Shown here piece after piece: positions 33,148-41,638 of a stretch of 64,000 nt of DNA. The notes under the pieces were generated by a model. It was not told the origin of the DNA, ran no database searches, and saw only the letters and a list, made by a program, of their open reading frames with translations. This DNA is from an uncultured Bacteroides sp. (lineage in GTDB: Bacteria > Bacteroidota > Bacteroidia > Bacteroidales > Bacteroidaceae): positions 1 to 64,000 of the forward strand of contig CASFGA010000002.1 of assembly GCA_949294185.1 (NCBI GenBank). Reading direction: 5' to 3'. Position numbers and translations under genes: made by a program. Each line of letters opens with the position of its first letter. Positions within the stretch are counted from its first letter, which is position 1.

Positions 33148-35187
33148 ATGAGAGAGAATCCATTTTTACAAGCCTATCAAACCCCACACGAAACAACGCC
33201 ATTCAATCTGATAAAGCTGTCCGACTATGAACCTGCACTGCGTGAAGGCATGCGGACAGAAGATGAAGAAATAAAGCGCATTACGGACAATCCGGAATCT
33301 CCCACTTTCGCCAATACGGTATTGGCCTTGGAAAACGCCGGAAAGCTGCTTGACCGCGTCACTACGGTAATGTTCAACCTGATGAGTGCCGAGACATGCG
33401 ACGAACTGGATGCCATCGCCGAAAAAATGATGCCGGAATTATCCGAGCACAGCAACAATATCAGTCTGAACAGTGAACTGTTCGCCCGCATTAAACACGT
33501 ATACGAACGACGCGACTCTCTGGGATTGTCGCCGGAAGAAAAGACCCTGCTCGAAAAGACATACGATGGTTTCACCCGTAACGGTGCCAATCTGTCGGAT
33601 GAAGACAAGGAGAAATTCCGCAAATGCAGCATGGAACTGAGCTCACTCACCCTGCGTTTCTCCCAGAATCACCTGAAGGAAACCAATAAATATGAGCTGA
33701 TACTGACCGAAGAGAAGGACTTAGACGGTCTTCCGGACAGTATCATAGAGGCCGCTGCCTATACGGCAAAAGAAAAAGGCAAGGACGGATGGATTTTTAC
33801 ATTGCAGGCTCCAAGCTATGTGCCCTTTATGAAATACTGCAGCAACCGCGGCCTACGGAAGCAAATGTATATGGCATACAACACACAGTGCATTCATAAT
33901 GACGAATACGACAATCAAGAAATCGTCAAGCAATTGGTAAACCTCCGCATGCAGGTAGCCCAGCTTCTCGGATTCACCGATTATGCCGATTATGTGCTGC
34001 GCAAACGGATGGCTGAAAGCAGCGTCAATGTATATAAGCTCTTGAACCAGCTGCTCGAAGCCTATACTCCGACAGCAAACAAAGAGATAGCTGAAATAGA
34101 AGCTTTGGCAAAAGAAACGGAGGGCGGCCAGTTCCAACTTATGCCCTGGGACTTTTCTTATTATGCCGAAAAGCTAAAGAACAGGAAATTCGATTTTAAT
34201 GAAGAAGCATTAAGACCTTATTTTGAATTGAACCGGGTAAAGCAAGGAGTCTTCGGACTGGCCACACGGCTATACGGGATTACATTCCGTGAAAACAAGG
34301 ACATCCCGGTTTATCATCCCGATGTACAGGCATACGAAGTTTATGATAAAGACGGAAGCTACCTTGCCGTACTCTATACAGACTTCTATCCCCGGGCCGG
34401 AAAACGTTCGGGAGCATGGATGACAAGCTATAAGGAGCAATGGACTGAAGACAACGGAGAAAACAGCCGTCCGCACGTATCGGTAACCATGAACTTCACC
34501 AAACCGACTGCCGGCAAACCGTCTTTATTGACTTTCTCAGAAGTCACGACTTTCTTGCACGAATTCGGACATGCCCTGCATGGCATATTCGCCGACACGC
34601 GATTCAAAAGTTTGAGCGGGACAAACGTTTACTGGGACTTTGTTGAACTTCCCTCACAAATCATGGAAAACTTTGCGATTGAAAGGGATTTTTTGAATAC
34701 CTTTGCCTGTCATTACCAGACAGAGACACCAATCCCCGACGATTTGATACAGAAAATCATCGACGCTTCAAACTTCAACGTGGCTTATGCATGCCTGCGT
34801 CAGGTCGGTTTCGGATTGCTGGACATGGCCTGGTATACACGCCACACACTTTTTGAAGGGGATGTAAGGACATATGAAAAGGCCGCATGGAAAGAAGCTC
34901 AGGTGCTTCCGGATGTTAAGGAAGCATGCATGAGCGTTCAGTTCGGGCATATCATGTCGGGAGGCTATGCCGCCGGATATTATAGCTATAAGTGGGCGGA
35001 AGTTTTGGACGCTGACGCTTTTTCTTTGTTCAAGGCAAAAGGAATTTTTGATAAGGAGACGGCGCAATTATTCCGGGAGCATATTCTGTCGAAGGGAGGG
35101 ACAGAACATCCGATGACGCTCTACAAACGCTTCCGCGGACAAGAGCCTACGATTGACGCCCTGCTGCATAGAAACGGAATCAAATAA
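33148..35187 (+). CDS. dcp: M3-family peptidyl-dipeptidase
   Basis: A 679-aa zinc metallopeptidase of the oligopeptidase A/Dcp family. The active site is H471-E-F-G-H475 in TTFLHEFGHALHG, with the third ligand glutamate in DFVELPSQIMENF. The C-terminal SVQFGHIMSGGYAAGYYSYKW pattern is typical. No signal peptide, so probably cytoplasmic, where Dcp removes C-terminal dipeptides. It follows the Crp-family regulator closely. Dcp versus oligopeptidase A cannot be settled by eye; length and the GGYAAGYY motif suit Dcp. Confidence 0.93.
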   Translation: MRENPFLQAYQTPHETTPFNLIKLSDYEPALREGMRTEDEEIKRITDNPESPTFANTVLALENAGKLLDRVTTVMFNLMSAETCDELDAIAEKMMPELSEHSNNISLNSELFARIKHVYERRDSLGLSPEEKTLLEKTYDGFTRNGANLSDEDKEKFRKCSMELSSLTLRFSQNHLKETNKYELILTEEKDLDGLPDSIIEAAAYTAKEKGKDGWIFTLQAPSYVPFMKYCSNRGLRKQMYMAYNTQCIHNDEYDNQEIVKQLVNLRMQVAQLLGFTDYADYVLRKRMAESSVNVYKLLNQLLEAYTPTANKEIAEIEALAKETEGGQFQLMPWDFSYYAEKLKNRKFDFNEEALRPYFELNRVKQGVFGLATRLYGITFRENKDIPVYHPDVQAYEVYDKDGSYLAVLYTDFYPRAGKRSGAWMTSYKEQWTEDNGENSRPHVSVTMNFTKPTAGKPSLLTFSEVTTFLHEFGHALHGIFADTRFKSLSGTNVYWDFVELPSQIMENFAIERDFLNTFACHYQTETPIPDDLIQKIIDASNFNVAYACLRQVGFGLLDMAWYTRHTLFEGDVRTYEKAAWKEAQVLPDVKEACMSVQFGHIMSGGYAAGYYSYKWAEVLDADAFSLFKAKGIFDKETAQLFREHILSKGGTEHPMTLYKRFRGQEPTIDALLHRNGIK

Positions 35188-35199
35188 CAAACAAATTAT

Positions 35200-35670
35200 A
35201 TGAAAAGACTGATATACTTTATATTCATGCTTGCTCCTCTTTTGTTCTGCGGATGCCAGGAAGACGACGTGTTCGAAATCTTCACAAGCGGGACATGGAG
35301 GGCGGTCAACTGCTATACAGGAGTGGATTGGGACAAGACTTACGACAATCATAGCAAGGCAATATATCCCCCCAACAGCAAGAATCTGGAAATACTGAAC
35401 AGCTTTACGGTGGTTTTCAACGAGGACGGAACCCTGGAAGGCAGTCTGGGAACGCAGCGCTTTACGGGAAAATGGTCTGCCGACCCGAAAGACCGTTCCG
35501 TTTCCTTCACTCAGCTGAGCCCATCGTCCGACAATCTTTCCGGAATGAGCAAGGAATTCATCCAAAGACTGGAGAACGCCCGGTATTACAGAGGAGACAG
35601 CAAGACTTTGCAACTGGCACCTGAGTCAAGAACAAGCTGCATACAACTCACCACAAGGCATGACAACTGA
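35200..35670 (+). CDS. DUF4847-like small lipoprotein
   Basis: A 156-aa predicted lipoprotein. A 19-residue signal peptide ends in LLFCGC, and the mature N-terminus CQEDD carries acidic residues right after the cysteine, as in Bacteroidetes surface-lipoprotein export signals. The rest has repeated beta-strand patterns around conserved aromatics (GTWRAVNCYTG, FTGKWSADPKDRSVSF), resembling lipocalin-like DUF4847 proteins; that assignment is tentative. It lies 12 bases after dcp and 11 bases before the deaminase gene, so it is embedded in the operon. Function unknown. Confidence 0.7.
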   Translation: MKRLIYFIFMLAPLLFCGCQEDDVFEIFTSGTWRAVNCYTGVDWDKTYDNHSKAIYPPNSKNLEILNSFTVVFNEDGTLEGSLGTQRFTGKWSADPKDRSVSFTQLSPSSDNLSGMSKEFIQRLENARYYRGDSKTLQLAPESRTSCIQLTTRHDN

Positions 35671-35681
35671 ACGTAAACATT

Positions 35682-36119
35682 ATGGAAACATCCGAACATA
35701 AGCAAGAAATACTTGACAGACGCTATATGCGCATGGCCACCATCTGGGCCGAAAACTCCTACTGCACCCGCCGGAAAGTGGGGGCATTGATAGTAAAAGA
35801 CAAGATGATTATTTCAGACGGATACAACGGTACGCCTTCCGGATTTGAAAACATTTGCGAAGACGAAAACGGACTGACCAAACCTTATGTATTGCACGCC
35901 GAAGCAAACGCCATCACCAAGATAGCGCGCTCAAACAATAGCAGCGAAGGGGCGACCATGTATGTCACGGCTTCGCCCTGCATAGAGTGCGCCAAACTTA
36001 TCATACAGGCCGGCATCAAGCGTGTGGTATACGCCGAAAAGTATCGCCTGGAAGACGGGCTGAATCTCCTGAAGCGCGCAGACATTGAAGTAATCTACCT
36101 AAATCCCAACGAAGAATAA
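35682..36119 (+). CDS. dCMP deaminase family protein
   Basis: A 145-aa zinc-dependent deoxycytidylate deaminase (ComEB-like), making dUMP for thymidylate synthesis. Zinc-site motifs: HAEANAI (His ligand and catalytic Glu, about 68-74) and SPCIECAKLI (two Cys ligands, about 95-104). An extra N-terminal cysteine lies in SYCTRRKVGALIV, as in dCMP deaminases. Sits between the lipoprotein gene and the S41 protease gene with gaps of 11 and 4 bases. Confidence 0.92.
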   Translation: METSEHKQEILDRRYMRMATIWAENSYCTRRKVGALIVKDKMIISDGYNGTPSGFENICEDENGLTKPYVLHAEANAITKIARSNNSSEGATMYVTASPCIECAKLIIQAGIKRVVYAEKYRLEDGLNLLKRADIEVIYLNPNEE

Positions 36120-36123
36120 CGCC

Positions 36124-37767
36124 ATGAAGAACAATACTCGTTTCATTCCTTTCCTGCTGGCCGCCTGTTTGGTAGCGGGCATCGCCATCGGGACATTCTA
36201 TGCCAATCATTTTTCAGGGAACAAACTTGGCATTATCAACACCACTTCCAACAAGGTGAACGCTTTGTTGCGCATTATCGACGACCAATATGTGGATACG
36301 GTAAAGATCAGCGACCTGGTGGAAGAGACCATGCCGCTGATTCTCTCCGAGCTTGACCCGCATTCCTCTTACATTCCTGCCAAAAGATTAGAGGCTGTCA
36401 ACGAAGAGCTGAAGGGAAGCTTCAGCGGAGTGGGCATCCAGTTCACAATCCAAGACGACACTATCCAGATAAACGATGTCATTCAGGGAGGGCCGTCAGA
36501 GAAAGTGGGACTGATGGCAGGCGACCGCATCATTGAGATAGACGATTCGGCTTTCGTGGGCAAGATTGTAACCAACTCGGAAGCCATGAAGAGGCTCAAA
36601 GGCCCTAAGGGAAGCAAAGTCAAATTAGGAGTCTTCCGACAGGGAGAAAAGGAAACGCTCCATTTCACCGTAGTCCGCGGAGACATTCCGGTAAAAAGTG
36701 TCGATGCCGCCTATATGATAAACGACAAGTTCGGATACATAAAGGTCAACAAGTTCGGTGAAACGACCTATGCAGAACTGTTAATCGCCTTGGCCAAGCT
36801 GAACCAACAGAATTGTCAAGGCATGATAATAGACCTGCGGAGCAATACCGGAGGATATATGGAAGTGGCAATCCAGATGGTTAACGAGTTCCTTCCCAAC
36901 AATCGCCTGATTGTTTACACGGAAGGACGCAAGTATCCGCGCAAGGACTATACTTCAAACGGAACGGGAAGCAGCCAACAAATGCCGCTTATCGTGCTGA
37001 CAAACGAGATTTCAGCTTCGGCCAGCGAAATCTTTGCCGGCGCCATCCAGGACAATGACCGCGGTACAATCATCGGACGACGCTCTTTCGGGAAAGGTCT
37101 GGTGCAGCAGCCAATCGAATTCAGCGACGGCTCGGCCATCCGTCTGACCATAGCCCGCTATTATACTCCCTCGGGCAGATGCATCCAAAAGCCCTACGAA
37201 AAAGGGAAAGGGGAAGAATACGAACTGGATTTGATTACGAGATACGAACACGGAGAGTTCTTCTCGGCCGACAGTATCAAGCAGAATGAAAAAGAGGTTT
37301 ACCATACCAATCTGGGGCGTCCGGTATATGGCGGCGGAGGCATCATGCCCGACATATTCGTTCCGCAAGACACCACAGGCATGACTTCCTATTTCCGTAT
37401 GGCCGACAACAGGGGTCTGACCATCCGCTATTCCTTTTATTATACCGACACCAACCGCAGCAAACTTCAGAAATACGAGACCGCGGCCGAACTGCTGGCT
37501 TATCTGAAGACTCAAAACATCCTTGAAAAATTTGCGGCATGGGCTGAAAAGAAAGGACTGAAACGGCGCAACAACCTCATGCAGAAGTCCAGAAAGCTGT
37601 TTGAACTAAGTCTTTACGGAAACATCATCTACAACGTATTGGGAATGGAAGCCTCCATCCAGTACATGAACCAATCAGACAATACCGTATTGAAGGCTCT
37701 GGAGGTCTTGGAGAAAGGAGAATCTTTCCCTAAAGCACCGGAAGAAACAGACACAGCCATCAATTAA
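36124..37767 (+). CDS. S41-family C-terminal processing protease
   Basis: A 547-aa periplasmic serine protease of the CtpA/Tsp family. An N-terminal hydrophobic segment (8-26) acts as signal or anchor. A PDZ domain follows (about 95-180, with GVGIQFTIQDDTIQI and GLMAGDRIIEIDD). The peptidase domain has the nucleophile in the ISASASEIFAG block (297-306) and the general-base lysine in SFGKGLVQQP. The 130-residue C-terminal extension is common in Bacteroidetes copies. A long palindrome follows the gene. Confidence 0.93.
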   Translation: MKNNTRFIPFLLAACLVAGIAIGTFYANHFSGNKLGIINTTSNKVNALLRIIDDQYVDTVKISDLVEETMPLILSELDPHSSYIPAKRLEAVNEELKGSFSGVGIQFTIQDDTIQINDVIQGGPSEKVGLMAGDRIIEIDDSAFVGKIVTNSEAMKRLKGPKGSKVKLGVFRQGEKETLHFTVVRGDIPVKSVDAAYMINDKFGYIKVNKFGETTYAELLIALAKLNQQNCQGMIIDLRSNTGGYMEVAIQMVNEFLPNNRLIVYTEGRKYPRKDYTSNGTGSSQQMPLIVLTNEISASASEIFAGAIQDNDRGTIIGRRSFGKGLVQQPIEFSDGSAIRLTIARYYTPSGRCIQKPYEKGKGEEYELDLITRYEHGEFFSADSIKQNEKEVYHTNLGRPVYGGGGIMPDIFVPQDTTGMTSYFRMADNRGLTIRYSFYYTDTNRSKLQKYETAAELLAYLKTQNILEKFAAWAEKKGLKRRNNLMQKSRKLFELSLYGNIIYNVLGMEASIQYMNQSDNTVLKALEVLEKGESFPKAPEETDTAIN

Positions 37768-37792
37768 AAACAGAAACAGGCTGTCTGCCGGG

Positions 37793-37854
37793 ATTTCATA
37801 CCGGCAAAACAGACTTTCCATCTTATGGAAAATACTGTTTTGCCGGCATGAAAC
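37793..37854. repeat. Long imperfect palindrome between S41 protease and 5-FCL genes
   Basis: Two arms of about 28 bases (TTTCAT-CCGGCAAAACAG-TTTCCAT pattern) around a three-base loop, with about four mismatches. The compensating design (GTTTTGCCGGCATGAAA against TTTCATACCGGCAAAAC) gives a very stable hairpin. No T tract follows directly, so simple termination is uncertain. Confidence 0.75.
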
Positions 37855-37929
37855 TTTTGCAAGGCCATATCCCGACCGCCGTCAAATCCCGGCATAGCCT
37901 TTTATCCCCTTACCTTATCTGCCGAACAG

Positions 37930-38487
37930 ATGGATACAAAAAGACAACTGCGCACGCTTATCGCCAAAAAGAAAAAGCAACAGTCGGACAAACTGCTGCA
38001 GGAGTGGTCTGCCCTACTGTTAAAGCAGCTGGAAAAACATCCGCGCTTCACAGAAGCCCGCACCGTTCTGCTCTATTACTCCTTGCCAGACGAAGTTCAG
38101 ACGCATGATTTCGTAGAACGATGGAGCAAGGAAAAGCGGATTGTCTTGCCCACGGTAAAAGGTGACGAGCTGGAACTACATTATTATACAGGCAAACAAG
38201 ACTTGCGCAAAGGAAGCTACGGCATCGAAGAGCCTACCGGCGAAGTGCTTACAAACTTACAGAAAATAGATTTGGCCATTGTCCCCGGAGTTTCTTTCGA
38301 CCGGAAAGGGAACCGTTTGGGCAGGGGAAAAGGATATTATGACCGGCTGCTTCCCAAACTTTCGTCTTACAATATAGGCATCTGCTTCCATTTCCAGATT
38401 TGTATGGAAATACCCACCGACCCGTTTGACTGCCCCATGAACGAAGTCTGGACAGAAAACGGCCGCCTCTGCCTCAGCGGAAAATGA
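37930..38487 (+). CDS. 5-formyltetrahydrofolate cyclo-ligase
   Basis: A 185-aa enzyme converting 5-formyl-THF to 5,10-methenyl-THF with ATP. It begins with the typical basic helix (KRQLRTLIAKKKKQ), has the VLLYYSLPDEVQT strand-loop, the folate/ATP region PTGEVL and LAIVPGVSFDRKGNRLGRGKGYYDR, the diagnostic GRGxGYYDR motif (about 133-141). Together with folC and metH it belongs to the folate and one-carbon set scattered through the window. Its 3' end overlaps the DUF721 gene tail to tail by 14 bases. Confidence 0.95.
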   Translation: MDTKRQLRTLIAKKKKQQSDKLLQEWSALLLKQLEKHPRFTEARTVLLYYSLPDEVQTHDFVERWSKEKRIVLPTVKGDELELHYYTGKQDLRKGSYGIEEPTGEVLTNLQKIDLAIVPGVSFDRKGNRLGRGKGYYDRLLPKLSSYNIGICFHFQICMEIPTDPFDCPMNEVWTENGRLCLSGK

Positions 38488-38764
38488 TGTTTGCTATTAC
38501 CTGGGCACCGACTTTCGCATTCAGATTGCGCACCAGCAGCTCGCGTCCCATCATCAGCTCCTGACGAATTACAGAGGAAGACAGATGCACATAAAGCGTT
38601 TGGTTCTTTATATATAAATTTGTCGTATAGCGCATGATGACAGAGCCTACGACATCTTTCCACGCATCCACCAGACGATACTCGTTAAGCGGGGTCTCCA
38701 GTCCTTCCTGACGGAGGAACTGCCTGATTACATCCCCTATCTGCTCCGTATTATTCCTTTTCAT
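38474..38764 (-). CDS. DUF721/DciA-like protein
   Basis: A 96-aa protein. It has the DUF721 pattern: LNEYRLVDAWKDVVGSVIMRYTTNLYIKNQTLYVHLSSSVIRQELMM, in which the W-x(4)-G and LxVxxxSxxxxxEL parts are diagnostic. DUF721 proteins include DciA, the ancestral bacterial replicative-helicase loader, but this copy is short and lacks a long tail. It starts inside the 3' end of recF (14-base overlap), so they are coupled; recF-DUF721 adjacency also occurs in actinobacteria. Confidence 0.85.
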   Translation of the reverse strand: MKRNNTEQIGDVIRQFLRQEGLETPLNEYRLVDAWKDVVGSVIMRYTTNLYIKNQTLYVHLSSSVIRQELMMGRELLVRNLNAKVGAQVIANIIFR

Positions 38765-39875
38765 GATCCGTTTCCTCCCGCTCTGTCACCACGCCGTCTT
38801 CCACTTCAAACAGCTTATAGTCACCTTTTACCTTTTTCAAGATTTTATCCAGATGTTCGCGGTTGGTATCCGTAATGAAAATCTGGCCGAAACTGTCTCC
38901 CGCCACCAGTTTCACAATCTGCTCCACACGCGAAGCGTCCAGTTTGTCGAATATATCATCCAGCAAGACTAAAGGAGTCGTCCGGCTTCCCGTACGCTTA
39001 AGAAATTCATACTGCGCCAGCTTCAAGGCTATCAGGAATGTCTTGTTCTGCCCCTGCGAACCTTCCCGCTTCATGGGATATTCCCCCAGACGCATTATCA
39101 GGTCATCCTTATGTATCCCCTTCAGCGAATGGCCCATAACACGGTCACGCTGCCTGCTTTCACGCAGCAAAGTCAACAGATTCCCCTGTCCGGCATCCGA
39201 CTGATAAGCCAGACTCACCCGTTCGCGGTCTTGAGAAATATAAGAATAATAGGATTGAAAGACAGGAACAAACTCCTCAATGAACTCGCAGCGCTTGCGA
39301 AAAACCGTTTCTCCTGCTGAAGCCATCATCTCTTCCCACACTTCCATCAACGAATCCTCCGGTTCCGCTTCCGCCTTCAGCAATGCATTCCGCTGGAGCA
39401 AAGCCTTGTTGTAGCGGATCAGCGCATCCAGATATTCCCGATCAAACTGCGATATCACGACATCCATAAAGCGTCGGCGCTCTTCGCTCCCGCCGGCGAT
39501 CAGTTGCGCGTCGGCCGGCGAGACCATGACAAGAGGAACCAGTCCGATATGGTCGGACAAACGGGAATATTCCTTTTTATTCCGCTTGAACTGCTTCTTC
39601 TGCCTGCGCTTCAGTCCGCAATAAATCTCTTCCGGCTCTTCATTGTCCGTTTCGTAAAAGCCCTGAATGACAAAAAACTCCTGCCCGTGGCGGATATTCT
39701 GCGAATCTATCGGATTTGTAGCGCTCTTGCAGAACGAAAGATAATACACGGCATCCATCAGATTGGTCTTTCCCATCCCGTTCCTGCCAATGATACAGTT
39801 CATCTTGCGGGAAAAAGCAAGGTCAACCTGCTCTATATTCTTATAATTCAATATGGAAATGCGCTTCAACCACAT
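38751..39875 (-). CDS. recF: DNA replication and repair protein RecF
   Basis: A 374-aa SMC-like ATPase loading RecA at gaps. Walker A GRNGMGKTNL (about 30-39), signature region MKREGSQGQNKTFLIALKLAQ and Walker B PLVLLDDIFDKLD near the C-terminus. The SPADAQLIAGGSEERRRFMD block (about 115-134) is highly typical. The start at 39875 (MWLKRISILNYKNIE) is chosen; an in-frame upstream extension encodes an unrelated hydrophobic stretch. Divergent from the TPR gene. Confidence 0.96.
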   Translation of the reverse strand: MWLKRISILNYKNIEQVDLAFSRKMNCIIGRNGMGKTNLMDAVYYLSFCKSATNPIDSQNIRHGQEFFVIQGFYETDNEEPEEIYCGLKRRQKKQFKRNKKEYSRLSDHIGLVPLVMVSPADAQLIAGGSEERRRFMDVVISQFDREYLDALIRYNKALLQRNALLKAEAEPEDSLMEVWEEMMASAGETVFRKRCEFIEEFVPVFQSYYSYISQDRERVSLAYQSDAGQGNLLTLLRESRQRDRVMGHSLKGIHKDDLIMRLGEYPMKREGSQGQNKTFLIALKLAQYEFLKRTGSRTTPLVLLDDIFDKLDASRVEQIVKLVAGDSFGQIFITDTNREHLDKILKKVKGDYKLFEVEDGVVTEREETDHEKE

Positions 39876-39943
39876 AATTCTATCCGTTTTCACGCACAAA
39901 AATAGCAATAAAAGCAAGATTGCTAAAAAAACCTGCCTGCAAA

Positions 39944-39975
39944 TTTCATTTATAAACATAAATAAATTACTTTTG
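39944..39975 (+). promoter_or_regulatory. Candidate promoter of the TPR gene
   Basis: TTTC at 39944-39947, a 20-bp spacer and an exact TACTTTTG at 39968-39975, giving a leader of about 40 bases before 40021. Confidence 0.5.
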
Positions 39976-40020
39976 CTGTCCAAAATGCAACAGCAGATAA
40001 TAATAAAACGAAGATAAAAA

Positions 40021-40698
40021 ATGACTGAACAAAAACACACTCATGATCCTTTGAATGTAGATGAGGCGATAACGGCTTCAGAAGCATTTCTGATTAAGTA
40101 CAAGAACGTAATGTTAGGCAGTGTTGCCGCTGTGGTAATCATCGTATGCGGTTTCCTCGGATACAGACACTTCATCTCAGAGCCGAAAGAACAGAAGGCA
40201 TCCGAAGCTATCTTCAGAGGCGAACAATATTTTGGAGCAGACAACTACGAGGCCGCCCTTAACGGAGACAGCCTTGGATATGCCGGCTTCATCAAACTGG
40301 CGGACGAATTCAGCGGAACGGCAGCCGGAAATCTGGCCAATGCCTATGTGGGAATCTGCTATGCCCAGTTGGGAAAATATGAAGACGCGACAAAATATCT
40401 GGACAAGTTCAGTGCCGACGACCAGTTGGTTGCTCCGGCCGTCATCGGGACACTGGGCAACTGTTACGCCCAAATGGGACAACTCGACAAAGCAGCCGCC
40501 ACTCTGCTGAAAGCAGCCAACCGCGCTGAAAGCAACTCCTTGAGTCCGGTATATCTGATTCAGGCCGGACAGATTTTGGAGAAGCAAGGCAAAAACGCTG
40601 AAGCGATAGAAGCCTACAAACAAGTCAAGACAAAATATCCGAACTCTTTCCAAGCAATGGATATTGACAAGTATATCGAACGGGCTTCTGTAAAATAA
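40021..40698 (+). CDS. Membrane-anchored tetratricopeptide repeat protein
   Basis: A 225-aa protein with a cytoplasmic N-terminus, one transmembrane helix (about 28-50, VMLGSVAAVVIIVCGFLGYRHF) and at least three TPR-like helix pairs (from about 90: AYVGICYAQLGKYEDATKYL, LGNCYAQMGQLDKAAATLLKA, AGQILEKQGKNAEAIEAYKQV). The arrangement is like YfgM-type ancillary proteins that act with periplasmic chaperones near the Sec translocon; that function is inferred only. A palindromic element lies between it and ribH. Confidence 0.88.
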   Translation: MTEQKHTHDPLNVDEAITASEAFLIKYKNVMLGSVAAVVIIVCGFLGYRHFISEPKEQKASEAIFRGEQYFGADNYEAALNGDSLGYAGFIKLADEFSGTAAGNLANAYVGICYAQLGKYEDATKYLDKFSADDQLVAPAVIGTLGNCYAQMGQLDKAAATLLKAANRAESNSLSPVYLIQAGQILEKQGKNAEAIEAYKQVKTKYPNSFQAMDIDKYIERASVK

Positions 40699-40718
40699 TC
40701 ACATTTATACACTCACAC

Positions 40719-40777
40719 AGGCACGGACTACACGGGTAATACGGATTTTTTCCGCACAATCCATGTACTCCGTGCCT
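40719..40777. repeat. CACGGA-type intergenic palindrome
   Basis: Arms AGGCACGGACTACACGG (40719-40735) and CCATGTACTCCGTGCCT (40761-40777) pair with two mismatches around a loop holding ACGGATTTTTTCCGC, itself a small hairpin. It fills the gap between the TPR gene and ribH. Confidence 0.7.
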
Positions 40778-40795
40778 TTAAATTAATCAATCACT

Positions 40796-41290
40796 ATGGC
40801 TACAGCTTATCACAATCTTTCAGATTACGATTTTAACTCCGTGCCCGACGCATCAGCCATGCGCTTCGGCATCGTAGTCTCTGAATGGAACTTCAACATA
40901 ACGGGAGCATTGCTGAAAGGGGCGGTGGAAACCCTGAAAAGACACGGGGCAAAAGAAGAAAACATCCTGATACAAACAGTGCCGGGAAGCTTTGAACTGA
41001 CATTCGGTTCAGCACAACTGATAAAAAGTGAAAAGGTGGACGCTGTCATTGCACTGGGCTGTGTGGTGCGCGGCGATACTCCCCATTTCGATTATGTCTG
41101 CGCCGGAGCGACACAAGGCATTGCCTACCTGAACGCAACAACAGACATTCCGGTCGTTTACGGACTGATTACAACCAACAACATGCAGCAGGCAGAAGAG
41201 CGTGCAGGAGGAAAATTAGGCAATAAAGGTGATGAATGTGCAGTCACCGCAATAAAAATGATAGACTTTTCTTGCAAATTAAAAAAATAG
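40796..41290 (+). CDS. ribH: 6,7-dimethyl-8-ribityllumazine synthase
   Basis: A 164-aa riboflavin-pathway enzyme condensing 5-amino-6-ribitylaminouracil with 3,4-dihydroxy-2-butanone 4-phosphate; members form icosahedral or pentameric assemblies. Motifs: [16 protein letters not shown] (about 28-43), [13 protein letters not shown], and [17 protein letters not shown] with the catalytic His in TPHFDYV. No FMN riboswitch was recognised upstream, where a palindromic repeat sits instead. The -33 part of the tRNA promoter lies inside its 3' end. Confidence 0.97.
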   Translation: MATAYHNLSDYDFNSVPDASAMRFGIVVSEWNFNITGALLKGAVETLKRHGAKEENILIQTVPGSFELTFGSAQLIKSEKVDAVIALGCVVRGDTPHFDYVCAGATQGIAYLNATTDIPVVYGLITTNNMQQAEERAGGKLGNKGDECAVTAIKMIDFSCKLKK

Positions 41291-41301
41291 TCGTACCTTT
41301 G
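41272..41301 (+). promoter_or_regulatory. Candidate promoter of the tRNA-Tyr/tRNA-Gly cluster
   Basis: TTG (41272-41274), a 19-bp spacer and an exact TACCTTTG (41294-41301). It overlaps the last codons of ribH and predicts a 5' leader of about 40 bases before the first tRNA. Confidence 0.65.
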
Positions 41302-41346
41302 CGTCGCATTTGAAAGGAGTTATGAAAAGCTTTATCTGATGCAGAC

Positions 41347-41429
41347 GGGCAAGTACCAGAGTGGCCAAATGGGGCAGACTGTAAATCTGCTGGCTTACGC
41401 CTTCGGTGGTTCGAATCCATCCTTGCCCA
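41347..41429 (+). tRNA. tRNA-Tyr (GTA), copy 1
   Basis: An 83-base class II tRNA with a long variable arm. The acceptor stem GGGCAAG/CTTGCCC pairs fully, the anticodon GTA is in ACTGTAAAT, and the T-arm reads GGTTCGAATCC. The 3' CCA is not encoded. Confidence 0.95.
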
Positions 41430-41444
41430 CTGCCAAAGAACAAT

Positions 41445-41517
41445 GCGGAAGTAGCTCAGTTGATAGAGCATTAGCCTTCCAAGCTGAGGGTCGCGGGTTT
41501 GAGTCCCGTCTTCCGCT
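41445..41517 (+). tRNA. tRNA-Gly (TCC), copy 1
   Basis: A 73-base tRNA. Acceptor GCGGAAG/CTTCCGC, D-arm AGCTCAGTTGATAGAGC, seven-base anticodon loop CTTCCAA with anticodon TCC, T-arm GGGTTTGAGTCCC. CCA is not encoded. Confidence 0.95.
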
Positions 41518-41540
41518 CTCTTTTTAATCCTACAAATGCC

Positions 41541-41623
41541 GGGCAAGTACCAGAGTGGCCAAATGGGGCAGACTGTAAATCTGCTGGCTTACGCCTTCGG
41601 TGGTTCGAATCCATCCTTGCCCA
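41541..41623 (+). tRNA. tRNA-Tyr (GTA), copy 2
   Basis: Identical over its 83 bases to the copy 194 bases upstream: same GTA anticodon and acceptor stem, CCA not encoded. Confidence 0.95.
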
Positions 41624-41638
41624 CCGCCAAAGAACAAT

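Noticed and set aside
37848..38108. An 86-codon frame overlapping the start of the 5-FCL gene
   Set aside because: Different frame from the real gene, no domain, begins inside the palindrome.
40719..40777. An FMN riboswitch upstream of ribH
   Set aside because: The structure there is a simple palindrome; the conserved RFN elements are not present.
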